From positions 62,001 to 126,000 of the forward strand of contig JAKAXU010000001.1 in the NCBI GenBank assembly GCA_021816455.1: a stretch of DNA of 64,000 nucleotides, written 5' to 3'. The notes below the pieces were generated by a model that saw only the letters and a list, made by a program, of their open reading frames with translations, searched no databases and was not told the DNA's origin. Position numbers and translations under genes: made by a program. Below are positions 55,469-64,000 of this stretch, piece by piece (position 1 is the stretch's first letter; each line of letters begins with the position of its first letter). Origin of the DNA: Acidobacteriota bacterium (GTDB lineage: Bacteria > Acidobacteriota > Terriglobia > Terriglobales > Acidobacteriaceae).

Positions 55469-55801
55469 TCACGGCCGGGGAAGATTCGGAGGCGGCTGCG
55501 GATTCGACGGTGGATTCGACGGTGGGTACGGAGGCGGATAGGGCGGAGGATACGGCGGCTGCGGCCACGCAAGCTGGTCGATGGGCACGACCCGCCAGTC
55601 AGCAAAGGCGAGGACATAAAGCAGGATGAGATTACCCAGCGGAACAAGCATGAGCAGCGCGAGCCACGGTGTGAATCCGGCTTTCTTGCAGATGAACCAG
55701 GTAGGAACCACGACGACCGTGGCGCCGATGAGGAGGAAGATCGGCAGCACGGTAAGAATCAGGCGGGCGGCGTGCGCGATGGTGGGATCTGGCGGATACA
55801 T
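55469..55801 (-). CDS. Small membrane protein with Pro/Tyr/Asn tail
   Basis: 110 aa. Two hydrophobic helices (about 12-33 and 43-66) with the loop ICKKAGFTPWLALLMLVPLGN, which recurs in small bacterial membrane proteins of unknown role, then a low-complexity tail of PPYP and PSNP units (about 78-110) encoded by short direct DNA repeats. ATG 55801 chosen as the first Met before the helices. Function unknown. Confidence 0.65.
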   Translation of the reverse strand: MYPPDPTIAHAARLILTVLPIFLLIGATVVVVPTWFICKKAGFTPWLALLMLVPLGNLILLYVLAFADWRVVPIDQLAWPQPPYPPPYPPPYPPSNPPSNPQPPPNLPRP

Positions 55802-55908
55802 GACGAGCGTACCTCGGCAAGCAGGATAGTGCCACGGTACGACATCCCAGAGACGCAGCGCAAAGGAAAACATGCTGCCGGGATACGGAACTTCCTCCGG
55901 AGTGGCTA

Positions 55909-56526
55909 CTACGTAATATCGTCGATCCCAAACGCAGGCGCGAGGCGGCGGCGCTTCGGAACGCCATGGACAGAGGAGAGCAGGTCTTCGACGACATCCT
56001 CCAGTTCGCGTTGGCTCTGAATGACGGCAGAGATGCTGCGCAGATCCTCGGGGTCGCGGACGCGCTGGAGCAGCGCCACCGCGTGGCACTGGGCCACGTG
56101 GTCCATGTTCATCCCCTCGGGCGTCTTGGCCTTGATGCTCACCTGATCCAAATCTACCGAAAGCAATTCCGCCACCCGTTCGCGCATCTGTCCGGCGATG
56201 GGCGAAATCTTCGGCGCGGCCAGCACCAGAGTGATGTCCACATTCACAATGCCAAAGCCCGCATGCTGTATCTCCTCCAGCGCCAGATTGAGGAAGATGG
56301 CGGAGTCAGCATCTTTCCAGCGCGCATCCCCGGGCGGGAAAAACGTTCCGATATCCCCTGCGGCGACAGCTCCCAGCAGTGCATCGGTAAGAGCGTGCAA
56401 CAGGACATCGCCGTCGGAGTGGCCGGCCAGTCCCTCAGGATGGTCAATCTCTATACCGCCGATGCGCAGGGGCACACCCGCCTTGAATGCGTGGGAGTCC
56501 CAGCCGAAACCAATTCTGTTGTCCAT
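55909..56526 (-). CDS. ispF: 2-C-methyl-D-erythritol 2,4-cyclodiphosphate synthase with C-terminal extension
   Basis: MEP-pathway enzyme that forms the cyclic diphosphate. The zinc site is in GWDSHAF (Asp and His of DxH), with GIEIDHPEGLAGHSDGDVLLHALTDALLGA, FPPGDARWKDADS and IKAKTPEGM all canonical. The core ends at about residue 158; a further 47 or so residues (VRDPEDLRSISAVIQSQRE onward, with PKRRRL) are not part of the usual 157-160-aa enzyme. ATG 56526 chosen by homology. Adjacent to ispD on the same strand. Confidence 0.93.
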   Translation of the reverse strand: MDNRIGFGWDSHAFKAGVPLRIGGIEIDHPEGLAGHSDGDVLLHALTDALLGAVAAGDIGTFFPPGDARWKDADSAIFLNLALEEIQHAGFGIVNVDITLVLAAPKISPIAGQMRERVAELLSVDLDQVSIKAKTPEGMNMDHVAQCHAVALLQRVRDPEDLRSISAVIQSQRELEDVVEDLLSSVHGVPKRRRLAPAFGIDDIT

Positions 56527-56667
56527 GCCGATGATTGCGTCCTTCGCGAAAGGGAGTAGCTGGAGTGCCGCTCGATTTATCGTAACGCGGAATCTGGCCA
56601 AGGGAAAAACCCGGCGCAAGGCTGCGGCCTAAAATGGCCGCCCATGCTGGGCGGATATGGCAATGGC

Positions 56668-57375
56668 TCAGGTCCGCTGCGCGAGGTAGAACTCAGCCAG
56701 AGCTAGGTCTGCGGGCTGGGTGATCTTGAGGTTGGCCGCCGAGCCGGGAACGACGGCGACAGAGTGACCGGCGCGCTCGACAATGGAAGCCTCATCGGTG
56801 CCGACGAAGCCGTCTGCGGCGGCTTCTGCGAAGGCGCGGCGGAGCAGATCGCAACGGAACCCCTGCGGCGTCTGGGCCAGAACGACGTATTCGCGCGGAA
56901 TCGTCGAGGAGATCAGCGCCCCATGAGCGGTTCGCTCGACCTGTTTGACGGTATCGATGGCGGGCAGTCCGACGATGGCGGCTCCATACTCAAAGACAGC
57001 ATCGATCGTGCGGTCTATGGTAGCCGCATCGATGAGCGGACGGACGGCATCATGGACGAGAACAAGATCGTCAGGTGCGGCAGGCAGAGCGGTGAGGGCA
57101 TTCGAGACCGACTCCTGCCGCGAGTCTCCGCCGGCGACGACATGGATGGGAGGATGCGAATGACCGGGCAGGAATTCGGTAATCTGGCTTTGTACGCGGG
57201 AAATCTCCGTCTCGCGCACGGCGACGTACAGCGCGCTTACTCGCGGAACCGCGGCAAAGGCGCGAAGAGAGTGAATGAGAATGGGCAACCCGCCGAGCGA
57301 GAGAAACTGCTTGGGTTGCGCGGCGGCCATGCGGGTGCCGATTCCGGCAGCGGGAAGAATCACGAAAACCTTCAT
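56668..57375 (-). CDS. ispD: 2-C-methyl-D-erythritol 4-phosphate cytidylyltransferase
   Basis: MEP-pathway CTP transferase, 235 aa. The nucleotide-binding signature is LPAAGIGTRMAAAQPKQFLSLGG, with VHDAVRPLI, a QTPQGFR motif and TDEASIVE; all are typical. ATG 57375 has no Shine-Dalgarno sequence but a TATACT box 9 nt upstream. It precedes ispF with 141 bp between and is divergent from tilS. Confidence 0.95.
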   Translation of the reverse strand: MKVFVILPAAGIGTRMAAAQPKQFLSLGGLPILIHSLRAFAAVPRVSALYVAVRETEISRVQSQITEFLPGHSHPPIHVVAGGDSRQESVSNALTALPAAPDDLVLVHDAVRPLIDAATIDRTIDAVFEYGAAIVGLPAIDTVKQVERTAHGALISSTIPREYVVLAQTPQGFRCDLLRRAFAEAAADGFVGTDEASIVERAGHSVAVVPGSAANLKITQPADLALAEFYLAQRT

Positions 57376-57384
57376 ATCGAGTGG

Positions 57385-57390
57385 AGTATA
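57385..57390 (-). promoter_or_regulatory. Candidate -10 box of ispD (leaderless)
   Basis: TATACT on the minus strand, 9 nt before the ispD ATG, with no ribosome-binding site between. The predicted transcript start is 1-3 nt before the start codon. Confidence 0.4.
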
Positions 57391-57451
57391 CAACGATGCG
57401 GACACAGGCGGTTGGCTGGAGATGCGAGCATAAAGCGATGGAACGATACCA

Positions 57452-58801
57452 ATGAAACGGAAACCAGAGCAAACGCCGGAACCGGAGCGTAAACAGGTCC
57501 AGGAGCCGGAGCTGAAGCTGAACCATAGCCTGCTGCGACCGGGGCTGCGCCTCGCAGTAGCCATTTCGGGCGGAGCGGATTCCGTGGCACTCACGCTGGC
57601 GCTGGCCGAGCGCGCCTCCGATTTGGGCATTGGGCTGCAGGCCATGCATGTGAATCATGGACTACGCGGTGCCGAGTCTGATGGCGAAGAAGCGTTTGTG
57701 CGGGAACTTGCGGCTCGGCTGGGACTGGAGCTGCATGTGAAGCGCGTGGACACCCAGGCTGAGCGAACCGGCGATGGCGTGGAGGAGACGGCGCGGTGCC
57801 TGCGTTATGCCTGGTTCGACGAACGGATGGCCGACGGCGCGGTGGACGCAGTGGCGACCGCGCACACACTGGACGACCAGGCCGAGACGGTGCTGGGTAA
57901 GTTCCTGCGCGGAGCCTGGACGCAAGGGTTGGCGGGAATATTCCCCGTCGTCGAGCGCGGACGCGGACGAATTGTGCGGCCTTTGCTCGCCACGCGACGC
58001 TCGGAAGTGGAAGCGTGGCTACGCGAACACGGCCAGCCTTGGTGCGAAGACAGCACCAACCGGGAGACGGTGTATACGCGGAATCGCATCCGACATGAAC
58101 TCCTGCCGGAGTTGGAGCGATGGAATCCGCAGTTGAAGCTGCATCTGGCGCAAATGGCGGAGTTGGCGCGCGGCGAGGAAGCGTACTGGGCGATCGAGAT
58201 GGAGCGTCTGGCCTCATTGCTGGTGATGACGGGGAACCCGGTGCGCGGCGGTGGCAGAGCCGCCAGCGGGAAAGTGGCACTGGACGCAGTCCGCCTGACC
58301 GGATTGCCGCTGGCGGTGCAGCGACGGCTGCTGCGTGTGGCAGCGGAACGGTCCGGCGCAACGGTGGATTTTGAGGCCACCGAGGCGATGCGCAGTCTGG
58401 CCGCGGAGGGTCATGCGGGAGAAAAGCGGACGCTGGCCGGTGGGCTGCTGGCGGAGCGAACAGCACGGGAACTGCGGCTGAGCCTGGGAACTGCTGAGAT
58501 GGAGATGGCTGGGCCGGTCGGGTTTGCGGTGCCGGGCGAGGCGGAAGCGCATGGATGGCGGTTCCGGATCGAAGGGGGGGATCCGGCCGAAGCGGTCGTG
58601 CGACCCTGGCGCGCGGGAGACCGCGTACGGCTGCGCCACTCCAGCGGCCCGAAAAAAGTGAAAGAAGTCCTGGAACGTATGAAGGTGACGGGGAGCGAGC
58701 GGGCGGCCTGGCTGGTGATGGAGTGCGGAGGAGAGGTTGTTTGGATGCAGGGAGTGGACGTGGAATCAGGACGGAGGGTATCGGCGACGCGGTGCGACTG
58801 A
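57452..58801 (+). CDS. tilS: tRNA(Ile)-lysidine synthase
   Basis: Adds lysine to C34 of tRNA-Ile(CAU), changing it to read AUA. PP-loop motif SGGADSVALT (about residues 40-49), HVNHGLRG and ATAHTLDDQAETVL identify the N-terminal ATPase; the C-terminal substrate-binding domain is recognisable at RPWRAGDRVRLRHSSGPKKVKEVLE. The 449-aa length is normal. It begins with a charged tail (EQTPEPERKQ). ftsH lies downstream, as in many bacteria. Confidence 0.93.
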   Translation: MKRKPEQTPEPERKQVQEPELKLNHSLLRPGLRLAVAISGGADSVALTLALAERASDLGIGLQAMHVNHGLRGAESDGEEAFVRELAARLGLELHVKRVDTQAERTGDGVEETARCLRYAWFDERMADGAVDAVATAHTLDDQAETVLGKFLRGAWTQGLAGIFPVVERGRGRIVRPLLATRRSEVEAWLREHGQPWCEDSTNRETVYTRNRIRHELLPELERWNPQLKLHLAQMAELARGEEAYWAIEMERLASLLVMTGNPVRGGGRAASGKVALDAVRLTGLPLAVQRRLLRVAAERSGATVDFEATEAMRSLAAEGHAGEKRTLAGGLLAERTARELRLSLGTAEMEMAGPVGFAVPGEAEAHGWRFRIEGGDPAEAVVRPWRAGDRVRLRHSSGPKKVKEVLERMKVTGSERAAWLVMECGGEVVWMQGVDVESGRRVSATRCD

Positions 58802-59114
58802 GGTGGCGTATCTCGGCTGGATTGCGGCCCTGTTCGACCTGGCCGGTTGTACCTGGGCTTCTCTCGGCGTCGTCTTGCCCAGCACCTCGTTTGTCCAGCG
58901 CATCTTGTCCCGAATTTGGCCGACAAGGGGAACTTGCGTCCGAGAGGGATGACAAAACAGGGTACAATCAGGAAGCTGCATAAGTGTCTCTGAAAATTGA
59001 CGCAAATCGGTTGGAACATCGGATGTTTTTGCCACTTTTGACCAAAGATAAGCGTCCAACAAGATACAAGCGACTGGCAAAGCTCCGCCGGTCGGCGCAG
59101 AAAAAGGAGTCCCG
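58802..59114. other. 313-bp intergenic region upstream of ftsH
   Basis: No gene is supported. A TACAAT at about 58966-58971 could be a -10 box for ftsH, without a good -35. AAAGGAG just before GTG 59115 is the ftsH ribosome-binding site. No hairpin stood out. Confidence 0.4.
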
Positions 59115-61043
59115 GTGAACTCAACCGTTAAGACAATCATGTTCTGGGCATTCATCATCATCTGTCTGGTGCTGCTGTTTGGCGTGGTGCGGCAGAGCGC
59201 GGTGATGGGGGCCAAAGAGCAGGACCTGCCCTTCTCGACCTTTCTGGATAAGGTGAAGGCTGGTCAGGTGAACGACGTTGTGGTGCAGGGGATGGAAGTC
59301 CACGGCCACCTGAAGGGCGAAGGCAAGGATCTGGCGCAGTTCCATACGACAGTGCCAACGAACTACCCGGACATGTTCACGCAGCTGAACGATGCGAAGG
59401 TTTCCACCACGATCAAGGACGCACAGGGCAGCCTGCTGTGGCCGATCCTCATGAACGTGGGACCACTGGTTCTGATCCTCGGCATCTGGTTTTTCCTGAT
59501 GCGGCAGATGCAGGCGGGCGGCAACAAGGCGATGTCGTTCGGCAAGAGCCGGGCGCGACTGCTCTCGCTGCAGCAGAAGAAGATCACCTTTAAGGATGTG
59601 GCCGGCGTGGACGAGGCCAAGGAAGAGCTGAAGGAGATTATCGAGTATCTGCGCGAACCGCAGCGCTTCCAGAAGCTGGGTGGACGGATTCCCAAGGGTG
59701 TGCTGCTGGTGGGGCCTCCGGGAACGGGTAAGACACTGCTGGCGCGCGCCGTGGCCGGCGAAGCCAATGTGCCGTTCTTCTCCATCTCCGGATCGGATTT
59801 TGTGGAGATGTTTGTTGGCGTGGGCGCGAGTCGCGTCCGCGACCTCTTCGAGCAGGGCAAGAAGAATGCACCGTGCATCATTTTTATCGACGAGATCGAC
59901 GCCGTTGGTCGGCATCGCGGCGCGGGCCTCGGCGGCGGACATGACGAGCGCGAGCAGACGCTCAACCAGCTGCTGGTTGAGATGGACGGCTTTGAGTCCA
60001 ACGACGGTGTGATCCTGGTGGCGGCGACCAACCGGCCCGACGTGCTCGATCCGGCGCTGCTGCGCCCGGGGCGCTTTGACCGGCGCGTGGTGGTGGGGTT
60101 GCCCGATGTGCGCGGACGCGAAGAGGTGCTGCGCGTACACATCAAGAAAGTGCCTGTTGCAGACGACGTGAACCTGAATGTGCTGGCACGCGGGACGCCG
60201 GGCTTCAGCGGCGCGGACCTGGCAAATATGGTAAACGAGGCGGCGCTGACCGCCGCGCGTGCCAATCGCAAGCAGGTGACGATGTACGACTGCGAACTGG
60301 CCAAGGACAAGGTGCTGATGGGCGCCGAACGCAAGTCTATGCTGCTGACCGACGAGGAGAAGAAGGTAACGGCATATCATGAGGCCGGCCACGCTCTGGT
60401 GTCGGTGCTGCGCGACCACACGGATCCGATCCACAAAGTGACGATTATTCCGCGCGGCATGGCGCTGGGTGTTACGGTGTATCTGCCGGGCGACCGCCAC
60501 AACTACACGCGTGAGTACCTGGAGACTCGGCTGGCGACGGCATACGGCGGCCGCGTGGCCGAGGAGATTTTCCTCGGACAGATGTCCACCGGCGCCGGTA
60601 GCGACATTGAGATGGCAACCGACCTGGCACGGCGCATGGTCTGCGAGTACGGCATGAGCAGACTGGGACCGCTGACCTTCGGCAAGAAGGAAGAGCAGAT
60701 CTTCCTGGGCCGGGAGATTGCGCAGCATCGGGATTTCTCCGAAGAGACAGCGCGGCAAATCGACCAGGAGGTTCGTCGTCTGATCGACGAGGCCTACCAG
60801 TCGGCGTACTCCATTCTGGACTCCCACCGAGACGCGATGCACCGGATTGCGGCGGCTCTGCTGGAGCGGGAGACGATCGACGCCGAAGAGGTGCGTATGT
60901 TGATCGAAGGCAAGGATTTGCCGCCGATGCGCTCCACGCTTGCCTCCCCCAGTGACCCGGGTAGCCCGAGCGCTCCGGCGGTGCTGAAGCCGGAATCGGG
61001 TCGCGGACCGGGGTTCTCGGAAGGATCGCCGGCACCGGCGTAG
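59115..61043 (+). CDS. ftsH: ATP-dependent zinc metalloprotease FtsH
   Basis: Membrane-bound AAA+ protease that degrades misfolded or regulatory membrane and cytosolic proteins, 642 aa. Two membrane helices (about 5-24 and 110-132) flank a periplasmic region, then AAA+ Walker A GPPGTGKT (about 199-206), Walker [10 protein letters not shown], the SRH segment [18 protein letters not shown], and the zinc motif HEAGH (422-426). GTG 59115 has AAAGGAG upstream. A Pro/Ser-rich tail of about 35 residues closes the protein. Followed by a terminator. Confidence 0.96.
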   Translation: MNSTVKTIMFWAFIIICLVLLFGVVRQSAVMGAKEQDLPFSTFLDKVKAGQVNDVVVQGMEVHGHLKGEGKDLAQFHTTVPTNYPDMFTQLNDAKVSTTIKDAQGSLLWPILMNVGPLVLILGIWFFLMRQMQAGGNKAMSFGKSRARLLSLQQKKITFKDVAGVDEAKEELKEIIEYLREPQRFQKLGGRIPKGVLLVGPPGTGKTLLARAVAGEANVPFFSISGSDFVEMFVGVGASRVRDLFEQGKKNAPCIIFIDEIDAVGRHRGAGLGGGHDEREQTLNQLLVEMDGFESNDGVILVAATNRPDVLDPALLRPGRFDRRVVVGLPDVRGREEVLRVHIKKVPVADDVNLNVLARGTPGFSGADLANMVNEAALTAARANRKQVTMYDCELAKDKVLMGAERKSMLLTDEEKKVTAYHEAGHALVSVLRDHTDPIHKVTIIPRGMALGVTVYLPGDRHNYTREYLETRLATAYGGRVAEEIFLGQMSTGAGSDIEMATDLARRMVCEYGMSRLGPLTFGKKEEQIFLGREIAQHRDFSEETARQIDQEVRRLIDEAYQSAYSILDSHRDAMHRIAAALLERETIDAEEVRMLIEGKDLPPMRSTLASPSDPGSPSAPAVLKPESGRGPGFSEGSPAPA

Positions 61044-61067
61044 TCCGTCACCGAATGAAGGAAACCG

Positions 61068-61104
61068 TCCGGCTGCCGCTCATGCGGTAGCCGGATTTGT
61101 TTTC
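61068..61104 (+). terminator. Terminator of ftsH
   Basis: Stem TCCGGCT-CCGC (61068-61079) with GCGG-AGCCGGA (61084-61095), one internal G/T mismatch pair, 4-nt loop TCAT, then TTTGTTTTC. Lies between convergent ftsH (+) and the EamA gene (-). Confidence 0.85.
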
Positions 61105-61128
61105 TTGCGACGAAGAATCCTCAGCCGC

Positions 61129-61548
61129 TCAGGCAAGAGTCATCACGATGGCTCCTGCCGTGATGAGCACTCCCCCAAGAATGGCCATCGGGGTTAGTTT
61201 TTCGCCGAGAAAGATGGCTGCGAAGATGATCACAAGGACGACGCTGAGCTTGTCCAGAGGAGCGACGCGAGAGGCCTGGCCAAGCTGGAGCGCGCGGAAG
61301 TAGCAGAGCCACGAAAGGCCGGTGGCCAGTCCGGAAAGACCCAGAAAAAGCAGCGTGCGGCCGTCGAGTTCACGGAATTCATTATGCTTGCCGAGAGCGA
61401 CGGCGATGGCCCATGCGAAGACGACGACAACCGTCGTGCGGACCGCTGTAGCCAGATTGGAATCGACATGCGCGACGCCCACCTTGGCGAGGATGGCGGT
61501 GGCGGCAGCGAAGAGCGCGGAGAGCAAAGCCCACAGAATCCAGTTCAT
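61129..61548 (-). CDS. Half-size EamA/DMT family transporter
   Basis: 139 aa containing one EamA domain with five predicted helices (start NWILWALLSALFAAATAILAKVG; end AILGGVLITAGAIVMTLA). Full transporters of this superfamily have two such units, so this one probably works as a dimer, like small multidrug-resistance-type or YdzE-like proteins. ATG 61548 has AGGA 7 nt upstream. Substrate unknown. Divergent from the LptE-like gene with 62 bp between. Confidence 0.85.
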   Translation of the reverse strand: MNWILWALLSALFAAATAILAKVGVAHVDSNLATAVRTTVVVVFAWAIAVALGKHNEFRELDGRTLLFLGLSGLATGLSWLCYFRALQLGQASRVAPLDKLSVVLVIIFAAIFLGEKLTPMAILGGVLITAGAIVMTLA

Positions 61549-61596
61549 AGTGAAATCCTACTCGGTCGCAGGGACACCAGGCGGAGCATGGGCCAC

Positions 61597-61602
61597 TACA
61601 AT
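61597..61602 (+). promoter_or_regulatory. Candidate -10 box of the LptE-like gene (leaderless)
   Basis: TACAAT, 8 nt before ATG 61611, with no usable ribosome-binding site. The predicted transcript start is at 61609-61611. Confidence 0.4.
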
Positions 61603-61610
61603 CGGGAAAT

Positions 61611-62153
61611 ATGGGGCGAAGGTGGAAAGCGACGCGGCGCATGGCTTGCGCTTTGGTCTTTGCGGGCATAGCGGCAGGAACGGGCTGCGGCTATCACACG
61701 ATGGGTGGTGCGGCGCATCTGCCGCAGGGAACGCGCACACTGGCGGTGCCCGTGTTTGCGACACGAACGACGAACAACCATACGGAAACCGTGATGACCG
61801 AGGCCATGGTGCGCGAGTTGCTGACGCGGACGCGGCTGCGCGTCGTGCCATCGGACGATCCGGACGCCGACGCCGTGCTGCACGGAACGATTGAGAGCGA
61901 GATGGTTGCGCCTCTGACCTACAACTCGGTGACCCAGGAGTCGTCGAGCTTTCTGATCACTGTGGTGGTAGCGATGAAACTGGTGGCACGGGATGGACAC
62001 GTGCTCTATGAGAATGACAACTATGTTTTTCGGCAACAGTACCAGTCCACGACGGACCTGACGACGTATCTGGATGAAGACCCGGCGGCGATGGCGCGGC
62101 TCTCGCGGGATCTGGCGCATGCCGTGGTCTCCGATATACTCGAGAGTTTTTAG
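61611..62153 (+). CDS. lptE: LptE-like LPS-assembly lipoprotein
   Basis: 180 aa. A lipoprotein-type signal peptide ends at GTGC with Cys26, followed at once by GYH, the family signature CGYH. The rest fits LptE: the LPQGTRTLAVPVFATRT strand, a helix TEAMVRELLTRTRLRVV, and the DAVLHGTIES strand. LptE plugs the LptD barrel and helps place lipopolysaccharide at the cell surface. lptD is not adjacent. The family is diverse, so the call rests on the lipobox plus fold pattern. Confidence 0.82.
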   Translation: MGRRWKATRRMACALVFAGIAAGTGCGYHTMGGAAHLPQGTRTLAVPVFATRTTNNHTETVMTEAMVRELLTRTRLRVVPSDDPDADAVLHGTIESEMVAPLTYNSVTQESSSFLITVVVAMKLVARDGHVLYENDNYVFRQQYQSTTDLTTYLDEDPAAMARLSRDLAHAVVSDILESF

Positions 62154-62319
62154 CTCTCCGAGTGCTCGGAGCGAGGCCAGGCTGTGAACACCGAGACGCA
62201 TTCCTCAGCGCAGCGTCTTTGATGGAATCAAGCAGAAAAAATCGGAAGCAGACTTTCATCTATTCAGAGAAGGAACCACTCGGATAGTATGGCTTTTATA
62301 CGCACAGATGGAGGCCACC

Positions 62320-62985
62320 ATGGCAGAAGAGATCACCCTGCGCGAAGATCAACAGGAAATTGAACTGGGGTCGCTCAGCGCGACGAGCGCGCGCCTGAGC
62401 CGCAGAACTTTCCTCTCCGGACTCGGCGCTACGGGGCTGATTGCCGGAGCAAGTCCGCTGGCCGCCACAGCCGCCGTGACCGCCGGTGGGATGCAGACCC
62501 GCCCCGCGGAGGCGCATACCGTACTGACGGTGAATGGCGAGCAGCACGATCTGGGCGTATTGGATCCACGTGTGACGCTGCTGGACGCGCTGCGCGAACG
62601 GCTCTATTTGACTGGGACAAAAAAAGGCTGTGATCACGGTCAGTGCGGCGCATGCACGGTGCATGTGGACGGGCGGCGTGTGAACTCCTGCCTGACGCTG
62701 GCGGTGATGACGGCAGGCAAGGAAGTAACGACGATCGAAGGACTGGGGATTCCGACCCGTATGCACCCGATGCAGGCGGCGTTTGTGGAGCACGACGGCT
62801 ACCAGTGCGGCTACTGCACGAGCGGGCAGATCATGAGCGCGGTGGCGCTGCTCAAAGAGCCTGTGGGCGAGTCTGACGCAGATGTGAAAGAAGGCTTGGC
62901 GGGCAATATCTGCCGCTGCGGCGCCTACCCAAATATCGTGGCGGCATTCCAGCAGGTACGCGGCCGGGTGAAGTTGAACGGTTAA
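62320..62985 (+). CDS. paoA: Tat-exported 2Fe-2S subunit of a PaoABC-like aldehyde oxidoreductase
   Basis: Electron-transfer subunit of the xanthine oxidase family, 221 aa. A Tat signal ([14 protein letters not shown], about residues 28-41) precedes a plant-type ferredoxin domain ([22 protein letters not shown]) and a helical 2Fe-2S domain ([10 protein letters not shown] and [10 protein letters not shown]). The 225-aa maximum length matches E. coli PaoA/YagT (229). GGAGG lies upstream of ATG 62320; ATG 62308 is an in-frame alternative. The FAD subunit follows 31 bp later and the molybdenum subunit is expected beyond the window. Confidence 0.88.
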   Translation: MAEEITLREDQQEIELGSLSATSARLSRRTFLSGLGATGLIAGASPLAATAAVTAGGMQTRPAEAHTVLTVNGEQHDLGVLDPRVTLLDALRERLYLTGTKKGCDHGQCGACTVHVDGRRVNSCLTLAVMTAGKEVTTIEGLGIPTRMHPMQAAFVEHDGYQCGYCTSGQIMSAVALLKEPVGESDADVKEGLAGNICRCGAYPNIVAAFQQVRGRVKLNG

Positions 62986-63016
62986 CAGGCGAAATACTCC
63001 GGGAGCGAGGACTTCG

Positions 63017-63985
63017 ATGCAGAATTTCAGCTACAGCAAAGCGGAGAGTGTGGAGCAGGCGGCAGCGATGGGCGGCAGGTTCATCGGCGGCGGCACGACG
63101 CTGGTGGACCTGATGAAGCAGGGCGTGGAGGCACCTACACAACTGGTGGACGTGACGGGACTGCCGCTGGCGACGGTGGAGACCCTGCCGAATGGCGAAT
63201 TGAAGGTCGGCGCTCTGGTGCGAAACTCGGACCTGGCGCACCATGAGACGGTCAAGGCTCAATACGCGGTGCTGTCGCAGGCGCTTCTGTCCGGAGCTTC
63301 GCCGCAGTTGCGCAACATGGCAACGACCGGCGGCAACCTGCTGCAGCGAACCCGTTGTCCGTACTTCCGCGACACCAGCTACACAAACTGCAACAAGCGG
63401 AATCCCGGAGCCGGTTGCGCAGCTCTTGGCGGACACAACCGCATGATGGCGATCCTGGGCACAAGCGAGGATTGCATTGCGACGCATCCGTCGGATATGG
63501 CTGTGGCGATGACTGCGCTGGAAGCGACGATCCACGTGGAAGGTCCGAAGGGTAAGCGCGAGATTGCGATCGCGGATTTTTACCGACTTCCGGGCACAAC
63601 ACCGAATGTGGAAAATGCGCTGGAGCCGGGCGAGTTGATTACGCACGTGACTCTGCCTGCGCCACGCAAGGAGTCGAAGCAGGTCTATCTGAAGCTCCGC
63701 GACCGGGCTTCGTATGAATTTGCACTGGCCTCGGCGGCAGTGGTGGCGGAGACCAGCGGTGGACATATCCGTTACGTTCGTGTGGCGCTGGGTGGAGTGG
63801 GAACGCGCCCGTGGCGCGCGCACGAGGCCGAAGCCGCGCTGATGGGTAAACCGGCGAAGACCGAACACTTCCGCGCAGCGGCGGAGGCTGCACTGAAGAA
63901 TGCCAAGCCGCAAAGCGAGAATGGATTCAAAGTAGAACTGGCCAGACGCTGCATTGTACGGGCGATGACGATGGCAACTGCGTAA
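63017..63985 (+). CDS. paoB: FAD/4Fe-4S subunit of a PaoABC-like aldehyde oxidoreductase
   Basis: 322-aa FAD-binding middle subunit of the xanthine oxidase family. The FAD loop lies in [15 protein letters not shown] and [18 protein letters not shown]. Cysteines in [16 protein letters not shown] supply the additional 4Fe-4S cluster known in PaoB. The length matches PaoB (318). No signal peptide, so export would depend on the Tat signal of its partner. The next gene (molybdopterin subunit) is cut by the window end; GGAGGGC at 63991-63997 may be its ribosome-binding site. Confidence 0.88.
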   Translation: MQNFSYSKAESVEQAAAMGGRFIGGGTTLVDLMKQGVEAPTQLVDVTGLPLATVETLPNGELKVGALVRNSDLAHHETVKAQYAVLSQALLSGASPQLRNMATTGGNLLQRTRCPYFRDTSYTNCNKRNPGAGCAALGGHNRMMAILGTSEDCIATHPSDMAVAMTALEATIHVEGPKGKREIAIADFYRLPGTTPNVENALEPGELITHVTLPAPRKESKQVYLKLRDRASYEFALASAAVVAETSGGHIRYVRVALGGVGTRPWRAHEAEAALMGKPAKTEHFRAAAEAALKNAKPQSENGFKVELARRCIVRAMTMATA

Positions 63986-64000
63986 GAGGCGGAGGGCAGT

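Noticed and set aside
55490-55560. Direct repeats of GATTCGACGGTG and GGAGGCGGATA as a possible CRISPR or iteron array
   Set aside because: Units are short, irregular and in frame with a Pro/Tyr/Asn-rich protein tail.
62155-62172. CTCCGAG/CTCGGAG hairpin after the LptE-like gene as a terminator
   Set aside because: The loop is only 2 nt and no T-run follows, so an intrinsic terminator is not supported.

Overview
The window is an ordinary, gene-dense, GC-rich (roughly 60%) bacterial chromosome segment with about 47 protein genes and one tRNA. I see no insertion sequence, prophage, CRISPR array or plasmid function. The gene set suggests an acidobacterium (Terriglobia/Acidobacteriaceae-like). 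The clues are a very large TonB-dependent receptor with an N-terminal carboxypeptidase-regulatory-like domain, an RNase E/G with a huge insert in its S1 domain, a GH3 glucosidase, an NtrY/NtrX-like pair, and several secreted proteins I associate with that phylum. This assignment is inference from family knowledge; no rRNA is present to confirm it.

Layout. 1-3258 (+): the 3' part of clpX, a secreted Xaa-Pro aminopeptidase and two small overlapping unknown genes. 3345-13973 (-): an outer-membrane barrel protein, then, in transcription order, the cell-elongation cluster mreB-mreC-mreD-mrdA-rodA followed by rng. rlmN lies upstream of mreB on the same strand. 15538-23922 (+): an M16 peptidase, the rimP-nusA-infB operon ended by a strong terminator, and alanine dehydrogenase. 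23964-27664 (+): an NtrY-like kinase and an NtrX-like regulator whose sigma-54 contact loop is degenerate. 27674-33479: a secreted unknown protein, a small CPIC-motif protein next to a TonB receptor, and a PEP mutase/isocitrate lyase family enzyme. 33564-37105 (-): secG, tRNA-Leu(GAG), an MscS channel and ilvA with a possible attenuator. 37370-45878: an MBL-fold hydrolase, M28 peptidase, aminotransferase, HAD protein, GH3 glucosidase and small barrel protein. 46035-57375: an orphan soluble PAS kinase, dxs, a catalytically degenerate amidohydrolase, a beta-propeller, an acetyltransferase, gltX, ispF and ispD. 57452-61043 (+): tilS and ftsH. The end holds a half-size EamA transporter, an LptE-like lipoprotein, and the first two subunits of a Tat-exported, PaoABC-like molybdenum aldehyde oxidoreductase whose third gene lies beyond the window.

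How the genes work together. mreBCD, mrdA and rodA form the elongasome. rimP, nusA and infB couple ribosome maturation, transcription elongation and translation initiation. dxs, ispD and ispF are three MEP-pathway enzymes within about 9 kb, which supplies isoprenoids including undecaprenyl carrier lipid. clpX and ftsH are AAA+ proteases/unfoldases, and secG and the LptE-like protein serve envelope biogenesis.

No wholly new multi-gene system stands out. The observations I rate highest are the pseudo-amidohydrolase translationally coupled to a divergent dxs, the leader peptide plus hairpin in front of ilvA, the linear-motif-containing insert in RNase E/G, and a recurrent pattern of -10 boxes 6-9 nt from start codons that predicts leaderless mRNAs.
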